A stretch of 56,287 nucleotides of DNA from an uncultured Bacteroidales bacterium. Lineage in GTDB: Bacteria > Bacteroidota > Bacteroidia > Bacteroidales > Paludibacteraceae. The position numbers were made by a program, and so were the translations under genes. Positions 48,817 to 56,287 of the stretch are shown here, piece by piece. The stretch covers positions 1 to 56,287 of the forward strand of contig ONMU01000009.1 of assembly GCA_900319035.1 (NCBI GenBank), in the 5' to 3' direction. Below the pieces are notes generated by a model that worked only from the letters and a program-made list of their open reading frames with translations, was not told where the DNA came from and did no database searches. The stretch's first letter is position 1; every line of letters starts with the position of its first letter.

Positions 48817-51402
48817 GTGAAGAGAATTTTATACATAGTAGTCCTCGCTCTATGCGCCCTGCTCGTGCGTCCCCTCCCGACTCATGCGCAGGAGATAGAG
48901 TACGGACTCTCCAGCAAAACTTACGAGATAGCAGGGATCGAAGTAGAGGGCGCAGATAGTTACGAAGACTTTGTGCTCATCGGCTTCTCCGGTCTCGCTG
49001 TGGGAGATAAGATAGAGGTGCCCGGCGCACAGATCACCAAAGCCATCAAACGTTTCTGGAAACAGGGTCTGTTCTCCAATGTCAAGATCAAAGCCAAGAA
49101 GATCGAGGGCAATAAGATCTGGCTCGTCATCGAGCTGGCTCAACGTCCCCGTATCAGCGAGGTGCGTTATGAAGGACTCAAAAAGAGCGAAAGGGAGGAT
49201 ATAGAAATCAAAGCCGGTATCCGTCAGGGCAGTCAGATGACCCCGAACGTAGAGGATCATGCCAAGACGGTGATCAAGAAATACTTTGCCGACAAAGGCT
49301 TCCACAACGCTGAGGTACACGTCATCCAGAAAGCCGATGCCGACCATCCGGGCTACGTGCGCGTCCTTGTGGCGGTGGACAAGAAAGCCAAAACGAAAGT
49401 CGGTAAGATATACATAACCGGCAACCACGCACTGACCCATCGTCAGATCAACAAAGCGATGAAGAAAACGAACGATAACGATATCGTCAACCTCTTCCGC
49501 TCCAAGAAATTCGTTACCGCCGAGTACGAGAAAGACAAACAGGCGGTTATCGAGAAATACAACGAATACGGTTATCGTGACGCCTATATCGTTGCGGACA
49601 GCGTCGTACCAAACCCCGAGAACCCCGATCGCGTGGATGTCTATATGACCATCAGCGAAGGAGATAAATACTACGTCCGCTCGGTCAAATGGGTCGGAAA
49701 CACCATCTATCCCTATGAGTATCTGGACGCTACCTTGGGTATCAAACCCGGCGATGTCTATAACCTCAAGACCCTCAACGAGCGTCTGCAGACCGATGAT
49801 GACGCCGTCAGCAAACTCTATACCGACCGCGGTTACCTCTTCTTCAACGTAGAGCCCGTCGAGGTGAACGTGGAGAACGACTCCATCGACTTCGAGATGC
49901 GCATGTACGAGGGCAAACCGGCTACTATCAACGATATCAAGATCGTCGGTAACACCCGTGTCTATGAGCATGTCGTTCGTCGTGAGTTATACACCAAACC
50001 CGGTCAGCTCTACTCGCAGTCGGATATCATGCGTTCGCTCCGTGAGTTGGCGCAGATGGGTCACTTCGACCAAGAGAAACTTGTGCCGGACATCCAGCCG
50101 AATCCCGAAGACGGAACGGTGGATATTACCTATAACTTGGAGACCAAATCCAGCGACCAGATCGAGTTCTCGCTCGGTTGGGGTGCTACCGGTATCACCG
50201 GTACTATCGGTCTCAAATTCACCAACTTCGCTATCCAAAACCTCTTCAACAAGAAGGCGTACCGGCATATAGTACCGCAGGGCGAAGGTCAGACTTTTGC
50301 TATCAACCTGCGTACCAACGGTATCTACTCCACCTCCGTCTCGCTCTCTTTCTTGGAGCCGTGGCTCGGTGGTAAGCGTCCTAATCAGTTGAGTGCCAGC
50401 TTCTTCTTCTACAACCAGACCGGTTGGTCCAGCCGTTACCAGAAAGCGTACCAAAACCTCTATAACACGTACTCGAACTACTATTACTACTCCGGCAACT
50501 CCAACTACTACCAGCAGTTGGCGGAAGCCGAAGCCGACAAGGATAAGTTCATCCGTCAGTTCGGTTTGGCTATCGGTTATGGTAAGCGTCTCAAATGGCC
50601 AGACGACTACTTCAACCTCTACGTCGAGTTGGGTTACACCCTCTTCTGGATGAAAGACTGGCCTTACTTGCTGATCACCAACGGAACGGCGCATAACCTC
50701 TCCGTGAACCTCCAGTTGAGCCGTTCGTCTATCGACAACCCCATCTACACCCGTCGTGGTTCGCAGTTCGTGCTGGGTCTGAAGATCACGCCGCCTTGGT
50801 CGCTCTTCAGCAAGAAAGACTACTCCACCCTGCCCGACAACGAGCGTTACCACCTCATCGAGTACCACAAATGGAAATTCATGGGCAAGATCTTCACGCC
50901 CCTCACGCCGGATAGCAAACTGGTACTCATGACCCGTGCAGAGTTCGGTTACCTCGGTTATTTCAATAAATACGCCAAATCGCCGTTCGAGACCTATTAT
51001 ATGGGTGGTGATGGTATGGCGGGCTATTCGTCCGGTCTATCGACCGAGTATATCGCTATGCGTGGTTACTCTGCCGGTTCGCTTACACCGTACGACCTCA
51101 CCAGCGGACGTAACCTCGGTTATGTATATAACAAATTTACGGTAGAGCTCCGTTACCCCATTACGCTTGAGCAGAACGCTACCATCTGGGCACTCGGTTA
51201 CATCGAAGCCGGTAACTGTTTCGCGGACTTACGAGACTATAACCCCTTCAACCTCAAGCGTTCAGCCGGTGTCGGTGTGCGTATCTTCCTCCCGATGTTC
51301 GGTCTCCTCGGTGTGGACTGGGGTTGGGGTTTCGACGAGATCAACGGCTCCAAACAGTATAGCGGTAGTCAGTTCCACTTCGTCCTCGGACAAGAACTAT
51401 AA
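48817..51402 (+). CDS. bamA: Outer-membrane protein assembly factor BamA
   Basis: 861 residues, starting at GTG 48817 (2 bp after uppS). The signal peptide is followed by five POTRA domains (about 40-450; for example YEIAGIEVEGADSYEDFVLI and FNVEPVEVNVENDSIDFEMR) and the Omp85 barrel (about 460-861). The barrel has the GWGATGITGTIGLKF start, the GGDGMAGYS segment and the VGVRIFLPMFGLLGVDWGWG lid motif region. It inserts beta-barrel proteins (including PorQ and PorG) into the outer membrane. The two OmpH/Skp chaperones follow, a normal arrangement. Confidence 0.96.
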   Translation: MKRILYIVVLALCALLVRPLPTHAQEIEYGLSSKTYEIAGIEVEGADSYEDFVLIGFSGLAVGDKIEVPGAQITKAIKRFWKQGLFSNVKIKAKKIEGNKIWLVIELAQRPRISEVRYEGLKKSEREDIEIKAGIRQGSQMTPNVEDHAKTVIKKYFADKGFHNAEVHVIQKADADHPGYVRVLVAVDKKAKTKVGKIYITGNHALTHRQINKAMKKTNDNDIVNLFRSKKFVTAEYEKDKQAVIEKYNEYGYRDAYIVADSVVPNPENPDRVDVYMTISEGDKYYVRSVKWVGNTIYPYEYLDATLGIKPGDVYNLKTLNERLQTDDDAVSKLYTDRGYLFFNVEPVEVNVENDSIDFEMRMYEGKPATINDIKIVGNTRVYEHVVRRELYTKPGQLYSQSDIMRSLRELAQMGHFDQEKLVPDIQPNPEDGTVDITYNLETKSSDQIEFSLGWGATGITGTIGLKFTNFAIQNLFNKKAYRHIVPQGEGQTFAINLRTNGIYSTSVSLSFLEPWLGGKRPNQLSASFFFYNQTGWSSRYQKAYQNLYNTYSNYYYYSGNSNYYQQLAEAEADKDKFIRQFGLAIGYGKRLKWPDDYFNLYVELGYTLFWMKDWPYLLITNGTAHNLSVNLQLSRSSIDNPIYTRRGSQFVLGLKITPPWSLFSKKDYSTLPDNERYHLIEYHKWKFMGKIFTPLTPDSKLVLMTRAEFGYLGYFNKYAKSPFETYYMGGDGMAGYSSGLSTEYIAMRGYSAGSLTPYDLTSGRNLGYVYNKFTVELRYPITLEQNATIWALGYIEAGNCFADLRDYNPFNLKRSAGVGVRIFLPMFGLLGVDWGWGFDEINGSKQYSGSQFHFVLGQEL

Positions 51403-51464
51403 AGACCGCTTCGCTTAACGAATAAAGACCGCAGCCACAGGCTGCTAAAGATAAAAGACCAGAT

Positions 51465-51998
51465 ATGAAAAAGATATTCATTATTCATTATTCATTATTA
51501 ATTGCAGCCCTGCTGCTTTGTGGCACGACTTTTGCAGCAAAAGAGCAGCCGATAGCATATATCGATATGCAGTACATCCTCAAGAACCTGCCGCAGTACG
51601 AGCAGGCTAACGAGCAGCTCACGATGCTCTCCAAACGCTGGCAGAAAGAGATCGACGCCGCGCAACAGGAAGCACGCGTCATGGCGACCAACTATCAGAC
51701 GGAGCAGATCTTCCTTTCTGAAAACATGCGTACGCAACGCGAGCAGGAGATCGTCAAAAAAGAGCAGGAAGTGCTCGAACTCAAACGCAAATACTTCGGT
51801 CAAGAGGGCGAGCTCTATAAGAAACGCGAAGCGCTCATCAAACCCATTCAGGATGAGGTATATAACGCTATCCAAGAGGTCGCCAACGAGAGACGTATTG
51901 TCCTCGTCAAAGACCGCTCTGCCGATCCCGCACTCATCTATATGTCCTCCAAACTGGACGTCTCTGACCAAGTGCTCCGCAAACTCGGCGCTAAATAA
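51465..51998 (+). CDS. OmpH/Skp-family periplasmic chaperone, copy 1
   Basis: 177 residues. Signal peptide MKKIFIIHYSLLIAALLLCG, then IAYIDMQYILKNLPQYEQAN, a long coiled coil (residues 40-120) and a C-terminal strand set, the Skp layout. It carries unfolded outer-membrane proteins to BamA. The hydrophobic core of the signal peptide (FIIHYSLLI) is encoded by ATTCATTATTCATTATTAAT (51479-51502), a perfect short-repeat word, so a repeat has become part of the export signal. It lies 62 bp after bamA. Confidence 0.9.
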   Translation: MKKIFIIHYSLLIAALLLCGTTFAAKEQPIAYIDMQYILKNLPQYEQANEQLTMLSKRWQKEIDAAQQEARVMATNYQTEQIFLSENMRTQREQEIVKKEQEVLELKRKYFGQEGELYKKREALIKPIQDEVYNAIQEVANERRIVLVKDRSADPALIYMSSKLDVSDQVLRKLGAK

Positions 51999-52033
51999 AA
52001 ATAACGAAATAACGATAAAAAAACTATACAACA

Positions 52034-52525
52034 ATGAAAAAGATTATTATTGCAATGATGCTGGCTTTGCCGATGCTCGCCAGCGCACAAAAATTCGGTT
52101 ACATCAACCAGCAGGAGTTCTTCGCTCAGATGCCGGAGATGGCACAAGTAAAACTCAAAATGGATACCATCAACGCACAGTATGAGACGCAGTTGGCTTC
52201 CATGAACGAGGAGATCCAGAAGAAGTACCAAGACTACCAAGCACAAGAGGCTACCATGGCGGACGCTATCAAGCAGATCCGTCAGCAGGAGCTCCAAGAG
52301 ATGCAGCAGCGTATCCAACTCTTCTATCAGACCGCTGAGCAGGACATCCAAAAGAAACAACAGGACTTGTTAGCTCCTATTCACGAGCGCATGATCAAAG
52401 CGATCAAAGCAGTCGGCGAGCGTGAGGGCTACACCTATATCTTCGACTCCGCTGCCATGGCGTTCATCAGCACCGATGCTGTCGATGTGACTCCCTCTGT
52501 CAAGAAAGAACTCGGCATAAAATGA
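52034..52525 (+). CDS. OmpH/Skp-family periplasmic chaperone, copy 2
   Basis: 163 residues with signal peptide (KIIIAMMLALPMLASAQ), KFGYINQQEFFAQMPEMAQV, the coiled-coil tentacles (about 40-115) and YIFDSAAMAFISTDAVDVTP. A paralogue of the gene before it (35 bp spacing), with a Gln-richer coiled coil. Two Skp copies behind bamA are the norm in Bacteroidales. Confidence 0.9.
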   Translation: MKKIIIAMMLALPMLASAQKFGYINQQEFFAQMPEMAQVKLKMDTINAQYETQLASMNEEIQKKYQDYQAQEATMADAIKQIRQQELQEMQQRIQLFYQTAEQDIQKKQQDLLAPIHERMIKAIKAVGEREGYTYIFDSAAMAFISTDAVDVTPSVKKELGIK

Positions 52526-52526
52526 C

Positions 52527-52560
52527 CAAATAAATGGTAAATGATCAAATGGTAAATGAT
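52527..52560. repeat. AAATGGTAAATGATC repeat downstream of skp2
   Basis: Two and a half copies of a 15-bp word, a continuation of the type seen in rlmI and sufB. Confidence 0.8.
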
Positions 52561-52561
52561 C

Positions 52562-52690
52562 ATGGCTGACGGTTATCTGGAGTCCCACTATGCCGAATAC
52601 GAGAAGAAAAAGGCAGAGTGGCTCAAAAAGAAAAAGAAATGGTCCACTCGTCAATTGACCAAATCGCCCAATGACCGAATAAATGATTAA
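52562..52690 (+). CDS. Small basic protein, 42 residues
   Basis: ATG 52562 (MADGYLESHYAEYEKKKAEW) to TAA 52690, followed directly by the next start codon. A strongly charged helix with LKKKKKW follows the Tyr-rich start; the last 13 residues (LTKSPNDRIND) come from an AATGACC-type repeat. The MADxYLE..xEYxxxKAxW pattern agrees with short conserved proteins I remember from Bacteroidales, but no function is known. Cotranscribed with skp2 and the MFS gene. Confidence 0.6.
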   Translation: MADGYLESHYAEYEKKKAEWLKKKKKWSTRQLTKSPNDRIND

Positions 52691-54091
52691 ATGGTAAATG
52701 ACCAAATTGTAAATGACTTTATGGTAAAAGCAATTCAACAAACACTTCGCGATAACGCGGTAGCACGCTGGGCGGTATTAGTGCTGGTGGCTTCGATGAT
52801 GTTCTTCGCCTATATGTTCGTGGACATCCTCTCTCCCCTCGCTTCGCTCTTGGAGCAAAACCTCAACTGGGATCGCGGTGATTTCGGTACTTACGCAGCA
52901 GGCGAGTACCTGCTCAACGTCTTCGGTTTCCTCATCCTCGCAGGTATCATCCTCGATAAGATGGGAGTCCGTTTCACCGGTCTGCTCTCTGCCAGCCTCA
53001 TGGTTATCGGAGCAGCTATCAAATACTGGGGCATCTCGTGGCCCGAAGCCAACACGGTAGAGTGGCTGAACTCTTGGTGGCCTTCCATGCCCGGTAGCGC
53101 CAAACTGGCGATGTTCGGATTTATGATCTTCGGCTGCGGATGCGAGATGGCGGGTACTACCGTCAGCAAGATCCTTGCTAAGTGGTTCAAAGGCAAAGAG
53201 ATGGCGCTCGCAATGGGCTTGGAGATGGCAATCGCTCGTCTCGGTGTCTTCGCCGCTATGTGGCTTGCACCGCTTTTCAGCGAGCAGTTTGCAGTCAACG
53301 GTGTCAACTCCGTGACTGCTCCGCTCCTCTTCGCTTCGCTGCTCCTCGTAATTGGTTTGCTCAATTTCTTCGTGTTCACCATCATGGATGTACGCTTTGA
53401 CAACCAACTCGTGGCTATCGGAGAAACGACTGCCGAGAAAGATCCGGAGGATGAGTTCCATATCTCCGACCTCGGACAGATCTTCAAGTCGAAGATGTTC
53501 TGGATCATAGCGCTCCTTTGCGTGCTCTACTACTCTGCTATCTTCCCCTTCCAGCGTTTCGCAACGAACTTCCTCGAAGAGACCCTTTCTATCTCCAATG
53601 CCGAGGCAGCAGGACTCTTCAAATGGTTCCCGATACTCGCTATGGTTCTGACACCTTTCCTCGGTGCGTTCATCGATTACAAAGGTAAAGGTGCGTCGAT
53701 GATGCTCCTTGGCGCAATTATCATGATTGCGTGTCATAGCGTCTTCGCTTTCGTGCTGCCTGCATACCCGAGCAAGACCCTTGCCTTGATCACGATCCTC
53801 GTGCTTGGTGTCAGCTTCTCACTCGTACCGGCATCCATGTGGCCCTCTGTGCCGAAGATCATCGACGAGAAAGTGCTTGGCTCGGCTTACTGCCTTATCT
53901 TCTGGGTGCAAAACATCGGTCTGTGCCTTGTGCCGCTGCTCATCGGTAAACTGCGTGTGGCTACCAACGGCTACCTCGTGCCGATGATTGTCTTTGCGTC
54001 CTTCGGCGTCCTCGCGTTCCTCTTAAGCCTTGCACTCAAGATCGAAGACAAACGCAAGAACTACGGCCTCGAACTCCCGAACAAAAAGTAA
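52691..54091 (+). CDS. Major facilitator superfamily transporter
   Basis: 466 residues with 12 predicted membrane helices, in two groups of six. AGIILDKMGVRFTGLL (loop 2-3 motif A-like, D..G.R) and the second-half ISNAEAAGLFKWFPILAMVL, FLGAFIDYKGKG are visible, as is a cytoplasmic linker around residue 240 (EKDPEDEFHISDLGQI). The substrate is not predictable. The first 10 residues (MVNDQIVNDF) are encoded by the AAATGGTAAATGACC repeat; a later start at ATG 52721 (MVKAIQQTL) removes it and is equally plausible. It begins immediately after the small ORF. Confidence 0.85.
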   Translation: MVNDQIVNDFMVKAIQQTLRDNAVARWAVLVLVASMMFFAYMFVDILSPLASLLEQNLNWDRGDFGTYAAGEYLLNVFGFLILAGIILDKMGVRFTGLLSASLMVIGAAIKYWGISWPEANTVEWLNSWWPSMPGSAKLAMFGFMIFGCGCEMAGTTVSKILAKWFKGKEMALAMGLEMAIARLGVFAAMWLAPLFSEQFAVNGVNSVTAPLLFASLLLVIGLLNFFVFTIMDVRFDNQLVAIGETTAEKDPEDEFHISDLGQIFKSKMFWIIALLCVLYYSAIFPFQRFATNFLEETLSISNAEAAGLFKWFPILAMVLTPFLGAFIDYKGKGASMMLLGAIIMIACHSVFAFVLPAYPSKTLALITILVLGVSFSLVPASMWPSVPKIIDEKVLGSAYCLIFWVQNIGLCLVPLLIGKLRVATNGYLVPMIVFASFGVLAFLLSLALKIEDKRKNYGLELPNKK

Positions 54092-54156
54092 TCGGAGCTA
54101 TCCGTAGCTAACAATAACTAATGAACGCCCGCGCTCATACGCGCGCTACATAAAAG

Positions 54157-54192
54157 GACGGTAGTACCTAAGGTATATACCGTCTTTTTTTT
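54157..54192 (+). terminator. Terminator after the MFS gene
   Basis: GACGGTA (54157-54163) / TACCGTC (54178-54184) stem, then eight T's. Confidence 0.88.
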
Positions 54193-54304
54193 GTGCAATC
54201 GCCCGAAAAGTGAAACAATCGCACAAACGTAAGATAAGATGGATAAACAACACCCCAAAACAACGAGAGAAAATCAAATAAATTTGATTATTATGCCTAA
54301 ATTC

Positions 54305-54335
54305 TTGCGTATATCAAATTTTTGTAGTATCTTTG
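54305..54335 (+). promoter_or_regulatory. Promoter of the ORF6N gene
   Basis: TTG 54305-54307, 20 nt, TATCTTTG 54328-54335. Confidence 0.85.
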
Positions 54336-54353
54336 CACCCAATTTGGGTGCAT

Positions 54354-55382
54354 ATGGCAAAGAAGAACGAAATAGCGAAAGTAGAATCGGCATCAATCCA
54401 GCCGTTGGAGAACATTGAGAACCTCATCCACGTCATACGTGGCAAGCAAGTTATGCTTGATCGTGACTTGGCGCGGTTGTATGGAGTGGAGACAAAACGT
54501 CTCAATCAGCAAGTGCAACGTAACCTCGAACGGTTCCCGGAGGACTTTATGTTCAAACTTACGAAAGATGAAACTGAACTTTTAAGGTCACAATTTGCAA
54601 CCATAGACGATGATTCAGGGAACTTGAAGTCACAAATTGCAACTTCAAGTGATGATTTTTTAAGGTCACAATTTGCAACCTTAGAAAAAATAGATATGCG
54701 TGGAAAGCATGCAAAATTTCTCCCATATGCATTTACGGAAAATGGAGTGGCTATGCTCAGTTCTGTTCTTCGTTCCCAGCAAGCTATCAATATCAACATC
54801 CAAATAATGCGTGCGTTCAATGCCATGCGCCATTTCATCGCAACCAACGCACAGGTATTCCAAAGGTTAGAGGTTATCGAACATACGCAGTTAAGTTTAG
54901 TTGCACATCAAGAGGAGTTAGCTGCACATCAGACAAGCACCGATCAAAAACTTGAAGAGGTATTCCATCGTTTAGACGAAGGGGCTGCAACTCCGAAAGA
55001 AGCTATCTTCTATGAAGGTCAGTTCTTCGAGGCGCGTGTGCTACTGGAACAAATTATTAAGACGGCAAAGAAGCGCGTCATTATCATTGACGGATATATT
55101 GATGCCGCGACGTTTGAGATGTTGGATGTGCGTGCGAAAGGCGTAACTGCGGATATCTATTCTGATAGTGAATATAAGACCCTGCGTGATTCGCATAACG
55201 CATCCAAAGGCAAACAGCCGGTTAACACGCATAAGTGGTCTAAATCCTCGCATGACCGTTGGGTGATTATAGATGATACGTTGTACCACTGTGGTCATTC
55301 GGTGAAGGACTTAGGCAAGAAACTATCTGCCATTATGAAGATGGATTGGAACCCTGAGGTGGTTCTGAAAGAAGTGAAATAA
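54354..55382 (+). CDS. ORF6N-domain DNA-binding protein with PLD-like C-terminus
   Basis: 342 residues from ATG 54354 (the frame before it starts in the -7 box). The ORF6N domain (residues about 20-150) has VIRGKQVMLDRDLARLYGVE, TKRLNQQVQRN and PYAFTENGVAMLSSVLRSQQ, as in phage antirepressor-like proteins. The C-terminal half, after a coiled coil, has YEGQFFEARVLLEQIIKTAK, VIIIDGYID and HDRWVIIDDTLYHCGHSVKD, resembling a phospholipase D-like fold (HxxxxxxD-type). Between FKLTKDETEL and GKHAKF the protein has three copies of LRSQFAT/LKSQIAT where relatives usually have one, i.e. an internal expansion. Common as accessory genes in Bacteroidales; possibly phage-derived. Confidence 0.88.
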   Translation: MAKKNEIAKVESASIQPLENIENLIHVIRGKQVMLDRDLARLYGVETKRLNQQVQRNLERFPEDFMFKLTKDETELLRSQFATIDDDSGNLKSQIATSSDDFLRSQFATLEKIDMRGKHAKFLPYAFTENGVAMLSSVLRSQQAININIQIMRAFNAMRHFIATNAQVFQRLEVIEHTQLSLVAHQEELAAHQTSTDQKLEEVFHRLDEGAATPKEAIFYEGQFFEARVLLEQIIKTAKKRVIIIDGYIDAATFEMLDVRAKGVTADIYSDSEYKTLRDSHNASKGKQPVNTHKWSKSSHDRWVIIDDTLYHCGHSVKDLGKKLSAIMKMDWNPEVVLKEVK

Positions 55383-55571
55383 ATATGTCGCCGCAAATTG
55401 CGACCACAAGTTTTAAGATCGCAAATTGCGATGTTGAAAATACCGTCAGCTGCCCAACGTCGCGAAAATGGGAAACGTATCAACAATGAGGACAAAGAAA
55501 ATGGTATCTTGAGTGGTACAAAATATAATTGACTTTTCTTAGAACAAAAACGTCCTTCGTGGCGTTTTTGT
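55383..55571 (+). other. Intergenic region with two further SQIAT-coding repeat words
   Basis: No full gene. GCAAATTGCGACC (55393-55405) and AAGATCGCAAATTGCGATG (55414-55432) resemble the repeats inside the ORF6N gene. Read in another frame they give VLRSQIAMLK and about 35 more residues, possibly the remnant of a second ORF6N-type tail. Confidence 0.4.
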
Positions 55572-55602
55572 TTGCTTATATCGAAAAAATATTGTACCTT
55601 TG
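55572..55602 (+). promoter_or_regulatory. Sigma-factor gene promoter
   Basis: TTG 55572-55574, 20 nt, TACCTTTG 55595-55602. Confidence 0.85.
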
Positions 55603-55689
55603 TGCAGTTTTTCGGGAAAAAAATAAAGTGTGGTTGTAAGATTTGGGCACGAAAATCGTATTACATATAGAAAGCCATCCAAACAGAGT

Positions 55690-56175
55690 ATGACGCACGA
55701 GCAGTTTACGCAAATATATTTGCCGTTTAGCGGAAAGATGTATGCGCTTGCATACAACTTGCTCCGTAACCGCGACGAGGCGCGAGACTGCGTGCAAGAT
55801 GTGTACTCCGAGTTATGGATCAAACGGGACACGATAGAACCCGACAAACCACCACTTCCGCTTGTATTAACAATGGTGCGAAACAACTGCCTTGACCGTC
55901 TCAAGTCCCGAAGTACACAAGCAGATGACGAAACCCTTGAGACGCTTTTAGACCACAACACCGAAAATCAGATTGAAGCGGCAAGTGACCTCAACGCAGT
56001 AATCCAACTGATTGACAAACTGCCAAGCGACCAACAAATTATTTTACGGTTACGCACCATTGACGGACTGGAAATCGAACAGATACAAGAACTGACCCAT
56101 TTCAGTCGCGAAAACATTTATACCTTGCTATCAAGAGCAAGAAAAACATTAAAAGAACTGACTGCAAAACTATGA
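55690..56175 (+). CDS. ECF-type RNA polymerase sigma factor
   Basis: 161 residues from ATG 55690. Sigma-2 region (MYALAYNLLRNRDEARDCVQ, with DVYSELW) and sigma-4 region (LPSDQQIILRLRTIDGLEIE, then SRENIYTLLSRARKTLKE) are present with a short linker, as in Bacteroidota ECF factors acting with anti-sigma proteins. The promoter is 90 bp upstream. Its stop overlaps the next gene by 4 bp (ATGA), which is the usual sigma/anti-sigma coupling. The target regulon is unknown. Confidence 0.92.
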   Translation: MTHEQFTQIYLPFSGKMYALAYNLLRNRDEARDCVQDVYSELWIKRDTIEPDKPPLPLVLTMVRNNCLDRLKSRSTQADDETLETLLDHNTENQIEAASDLNAVIQLIDKLPSDQQIILRLRTIDGLEIEQIQELTHFSRENIYTLLSRARKTLKELTAKL

Positions 56176-56287
56176 CATACGATATGAACATAGAACAAAT
56201 CAAATCGTTACTCGCTCGTTTCTACGAGGGGCAAACGACACCGGAAGAAGAAAGGCTGCTGGCTGATTTCTTCCGTCGTGAGGATGT
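56172..56287 (+). CDS. Probable anti-sigma factor, N-terminal part (runs off the window)
   Basis: ATG 56172 (MTYDMNIEQIKSLLARFYEG), or ATG 56184, continuing QTTPEEERLLADFFRRED to the window end. The short helical opening with xxLLARFYEGQTTPEEExxL is typical of membrane-linked anti-sigma or sigma-associated proteins in this phylum. It overlaps the sigma gene by 4 bp. Only 38 residues are visible. Confidence 0.7.
   Translation, partial: MTYDMNIEQIKSLLARFYEGQTTPEEERLLADFFRRED

Overview
The window is a chromosomal segment of a member of the order Bacteroidales (phylum Bacteroidota). The evidence is a series of promoters of the Bacteroidota type (a TTG at -33 and TAnnTTTG at -7, always exactly 20 nt apart here), type IX secretion (T9SS) genes porQ and porG with a T9SS-tagged cargo protein, a tmRNA tag of the GExxYALAA type, two Skp/OmpH genes behind bamA, and an amylomaltase with N-terminal starch-binding modules. 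The exact genus cannot be read from the sequence; an uncultured gut lineage outside Bacteroides proper is plausible.

Layout. 1-2.4 kb: a small repeat-built secreted protein that looks like the septoil-knot family, a Fic enzyme with a likely operator, and a hexapeptide acetyltransferase. 2.7-6.5 kb: porQ-cmk-ispH-pfkA. 6.5-12.3 kb: a frame-disrupted malQ, a polytopic membrane protein and a helix-hairpin-helix outer-membrane protein, the last two divergently transcribed from one symmetric promoter. 12.4-17.5 kb: an accessory island of small self-contained cassettes (a 30-aa ORF, a 50-aa ORF, a toxin-antitoxin pair, a DUF2442 gene) sharing leader repeats, inverted repeats and terminators, plus a Mpi-like serine invertase. 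15.0-28.9 kb: a surface-protein locus. A silent reverse-strand copy (15049-16977) faces away from a 2046-residue modular adhesin, followed by a 1563-residue T9SS protein and a small C-terminally anchored protein. 29.1-30.3 kb: an ATPase cassette between direct repeats. 30.4-33 kb: ssrA with a duplicated 3' end, tRNA-Ala, a GNAT-like protein, a Fur-family regulator and tRNA-Arg. 33.1-37.4 kb (reverse): a secreted nuclease, tRNA-fMet, a DEDDh exonuclease, an RlmI-like methyltransferase and a nucleosidase. 37.6-41.3 kb: tRNA-Cys, an isolated sufB, aqpZ, murI. 41.4-47.2 kb: dnaN, DUF4954, ribonuclease Z, a lipoprotein, radA. 47.3-54.1 kb: envelope-assembly operon porG-uppS-bamA-skp-skp, a tiny ORF and an MFS transporter. 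54.3 kb to the end: an ORF6N-domain protein, an ECF sigma factor and the start of its probable anti-sigma partner.

The most interesting locus is 14.2-19.3 kb. The invertase gene lies beside two co-linear but only moderately similar surface-protein N-terminal regions in opposite orientations. They meet at a 40-bp inverted repeat (38 of 40 identical; 15098-15137 and 19194-19233), much better conserved than the genes around it. Inversion of the 4.1 kb between the repeats would join the other N-terminal half, with a different binding module, to the constant 1500-residue C-terminal part. This would be an antigen or ligand-specificity switch. It is an inference from arrangement and can be tested with reads spanning the junctions.

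A second theme is short tandem repeats (9-15 bp words such as GATTTCAGATGTCA, AAATGGTAAATGACC and GAGATTTGAGATTT). They lie between genes and also in frame inside otherwise conserved genes (ispH, murI, rlmI, sufB, a skp signal peptide, the N-terminus of the MFS protein).
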